A stretch of 64,000 nucleotides of DNA from Variovorax paradoxus (lineage in GTDB: Bacteria; Pseudomonadota; Gammaproteobacteria; Burkholderiales; Burkholderiaceae_C). Below the pieces are notes generated by a model. The model saw only the letters and a program-made list of their open reading frames with translations. It had not been told where the DNA came from and did no database searches. The stretch covers positions 62,001 to 126,000 of the forward strand of contig NZ_JAGGNV010000018.1 of the NCBI RefSeq assembly GCF_018614955.1. The letters are read 5' to 3'. Shown one piece after another: positions 62,229-64,000 of the stretch. A program made the position numbers and the translations under genes. How positions within the stretch are numbered: position 1 is the stretch's first letter; every line of letters begins with the position of its first letter.

Positions 62229-62891
62229 GTGAAGCCGCATCGCCCGCTTGCCGCGGCTGCCGCCATCGACTTCGCCGCGCCCTCGCACGAGGTCGCGCGA
62301 GCGCTGATCGGCGTCACGCTGCTGGTCGACGGCGTGGGCGGCCGCATTGTCGAGACCGAGGCCTACGACCGCGACGACCCGGCCTCGCACAGCTTCGGCG
62401 GCCCGACCCTGCGCAACGCCGCGATGTTCGGGCCGCCGGGGCGCGCCTACGTCTATCGCTCCTACGGCATCCACTGGTGCCTCAACTTCGTCTGCCGCGA
62501 GGAGGGGCACGCCGCCGGGGTGCTGATCCGCGCGCTGGCGCCTGCGATGGGGCTCGAGCGCATGCGCGAGCGCCGCGGGCTGGAGGACATCCGCCTGCTC
62601 TGCGCCGGCCCCGGCCGCGTCGCGCAGGCGCTGGGCATCGACGGCAGCTTCAACGGCAAGTCGCTGGATCGCCCGCCCTTCGTGCTGCTGGCCGCGGCGG
62701 ACGATCATCCGGCCGTGATGGTCGAGACCGGGCCGCGCATCGGCATCTCCAAGGCGGCCGACGTGCCATGGCGCTTCGGCGAACGCGGCTCGCGCTTTCT
62801 GAGCAAGCCCTTCCGTCCGGCAGCGCGCGGCGCGATCAGTGCGACCCCAGGTTCTCCTCGCGGGCGACCTGCTGCAGGCTCTCGTAGATGA
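62229..62891 (+). CDS. 3-methyladenine DNA glycosylase (Mpg family)
   Basis: This base-excision repair enzyme removes alkylated purines. The 220-residue protein has the Mpg motifs [46 protein letters not shown], and [18 protein letters not shown] start at 62229 follows 22 bases after tetR. The normal C-terminus is at SKPFRP; the last 25 residues are extra and overlap the NRPS gene by 56 bases, so they are probably not conserved. Confidence 0.9.
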   Translation: MKPHRPLAAAAAIDFAAPSHEVARALIGVTLLVDGVGGRIVETEAYDRDDPASHSFGGPTLRNAAMFGPPGRAYVYRSYGIHWCLNFVCREEGHAAGVLIRALAPAMGLERMRERRGLEDIRLLCAGPGRVAQALGIDGSFNGKSLDRPPFVLLAAADDHPAVMVETGPRIGISKAADVPWRFGERGSRFLSKPFRPAARGAISATPGSPRGRPAAGSRR

Positions 62892-64000
62892 GCCGGCGCG
62901 GCGCGACCTTCCATCCGAGTAGCGCCTCGATGGCCGCCACCGAGCGCATGGCCATGAGCGAGTGCCCGCCGAGATCGAAGAAGTTGTCGGTGCGGCCGAT
63001 CTTCTCGACCCCGAGCAGCTCCGACCAGATGCCGGCGATGACCTGCTCGCTGTGCGTGGCCGGCGCCACGTAGCTGCGGCCGTCGGCCAGCACGATGTCG
63101 ATGACCGGGGCCGGCAGCGAAGCGCGGTCGACCTTGCCGTTCGGCAGCATCGGCATCGCGTCGAGCGCGACGAAATGCTGCGGGATCATGTAGTGCGGCA
63201 GGCGCGTGCGCAGGTGCTCGCGCAGCGCCGACGGCGCCGGCGGCACGCCGCCGCGCGCCACGGAATAGGCCACCAGCCGCACGTCCTCCTCGCTCTCGGC
63301 CCGCGTCACGGCCACGCAATGGACGACTTGCGGATGGTCGAGCAGCGCGGACTCGATCTCGCCCATCTCGATGCGGTAGCCGCGCAGCTTGACCTGGTGA
63401 TCGGCGCGGCCCAGCAGCTCGAGCAGGCCGTCGTGGCGCCAGCGGCCGAGGTCGCCGCTGCGGTAGAGCTGTGCGCCGGCGTCGTCGCTGAAGGGGTCCG
63501 GCACGAAGCGCTCCGCTGTCAGCGCGTCGCGGTGGTAGTAGCCGAGGGTGACGCCGGCGCCGCCGACGTAGAGCTCGCCCGGCACGCCGATCGCGCAGGC
63601 ATGGCCGTGCTCGTCGAGCACCCAGACCGTGGTGTTGTCGATCGGGCGCCCGATGGCGATGCCGGTGCGCGGCGACTCGACCTTCCAGGCCGTGGTCCAG
63701 ACGGTGGTCTCGGTGGGACCGTAGATGTTCCAGAGCTCGGCACTGCGCTCCATCAGCCGCTCGGCCAGGATCGGCGGCAGCGACTCGCCGCCGATCAGCG
63801 CGCGGAAGCCGGGCGAACCGCTCCAGCCGGTTTCGATCAGCGCGCGCCAGGCGGAGGGCGTGGCCTGCAGCAGCGTCGCGCCATGCTGTTCGAGCAGCGC
63901 GCGCAGGGCCGCCGGCTCGTGCACCTGCTGCTGCGAGGCGATGACCACCTTCGCGCGCACGACCAGCGGCAGCAGCAGGTCGAGCACCGAAGGGTCGAAG
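62836..64000 (-). CDS. nonribosomal peptide synthetase, C-terminal adenylation and carrier domains (partial)
   Basis: The frame enters from the right edge and ends at 62836. It covers the adenylation domain from motif A4 ([11 protein letters not shown]) through A5 ([11 protein letters not shown]), A7 (YRSGDLGRW), A8 ([13 protein letters not shown]) and A10 (LPNGKVDR). A peptidyl carrier domain with the phosphopantetheine serine in [15 protein letters not shown] follows. There is no thioesterase or reductase after the carrier, so release needs another protein. Pocket residues read as D-P-L-Q-I-G-I-V-W, close to glycine codes I recall, which is only a tentative call. Confidence 0.9.
   Translation of the reverse strand, partial: FDPSVLDLLLPLVVRAKVVIASQQQVHEPAALRALLEQHGATLLQATPSAWRALIETGWSGSPGFRALIGGESLPPILAERLMERSAELWNIYGPTETTVWTTAWKVESPRTGIAIGRPIDNTTVWVLDEHGHACAIGVPGELYVGGAGVTLGYYHRDALTAERFVPDPFSDDAGAQLYRSGDLGRWRHDGLLELLGRADHQVKLRGYRIEMGEIESALLDHPQVVHCVAVTRAESEEDVRLVAYSVARGGVPPAPSALREHLRTRLPHYMIPQHFVALDAMPMLPNGKVDRASLPAPVIDIVLADGRSYVAPATHSEQVIAGIWSELLGVEKIGRTDNFFDLGGHSLMAMRSVAAIEALLGWKVAPRRLIYESLQQVAREENLGSH

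Overview
The window looks like a chromosomal segment from a GC-rich betaproteobacterium of the family Comamonadaceae, most likely Variovorax or a close relative. The reasons are the high third-position GC, the order gyrB-dnaN-dnaA / rpmH-rnpA-yidD-yidC-mnmE, a metX-metW pair, an lptD-surA-rsmA block, and intergenic repeats of a kind I associate with that family. This assignment is inferred from gene content and composition, not from a database search. No rRNA, tRNA, CRISPR array, prophage or insertion sequence was seen.

Layout. 1-1.0 kb: two related small secreted proteins, the first cut by the window edge. 1.1-11 kb: the replication-origin region. gyrB, dnaN and dnaA run leftward, and rpmH, rnpA, yidD, yidC and mnmE run rightward. 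The dnaN-dnaA gap has a DnaA-box, TAG-trio and AT-rich arrangement that looks like the unwinding site. The dnaA-rpmH gap carries one perfect DnaA box. 11-12.5 kb: a cyclic-nucleotide-binding-domain protein and a zinc-ribbon membrane protein. 12.5-17.5 kb: a Kef-type antiporter facing the operon kdsD-kdsC-lptC-SDR (Kdo supply and LPS export). 17.6-21.5 kb: a glycine-rich RNA-binding protein, a manganese-exporter gene behind a yybP-ykoY-type riboswitch, and metX-metW behind a SAM-II-type riboswitch with a terminator. 21.5-29.4 kb: housekeeping and accessory enzymes (voltage-gated-type channel, bactofilin, DUF72, two M20 peptidases, a lipase-like hydrolase, an MFS transporter, YidB).

29.4-36 kb: rsmE-amgK leftward, and lptD-surA-rsmA rightward (outer-membrane biogenesis and rRNA modification). 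36-37.2 kb: a secreted guanyl-specific ribonuclease overlapped by its barstar-like inhibitor. 37.3-39.6 kb: malic enzyme. 39.8-45.9 kb: a five-gene run (SPFH/SHOCT, DUF4178, DUF350, membrane aminopropyltransferase, Tat-lipoprotein flavin oxidase) that reads as one envelope-associated polyamine-type module and is the best candidate for a little-described system here. 45.9-46.9 kb: a ParD-like/zeta-like toxin-antitoxin pair with its own operator. 46.9-53.2 kb: aminopeptidase P, then two large paralogous lipoproteins preceded by duplicated leaders.

53.2-57.6 kb: murU and speD leftward, transketolase and GAPDH rightward. 57.6-64 kb: an antibiotic-biosynthesis-monooxygenase-like protein, a decayed metallo-beta-lactamase-fold gene, an alpha/beta hydrolase with an M14 carboxypeptidase, two VOC proteins facing a TetR regulator, 3-methyladenine glycosylase, and the C-terminal end of a nonribosomal peptide synthetase that runs off the right edge.

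Functional links. LPS assembly genes (kdsD, kdsC, lptC, lptD, surA) are split over two loci. The peptidoglycan-sugar recycling enzymes AmgK and MurU are both present but about 22 kb apart. Decarboxylated-SAM supply (speD) and an aminopropyltransferase are both present but in separate operons.
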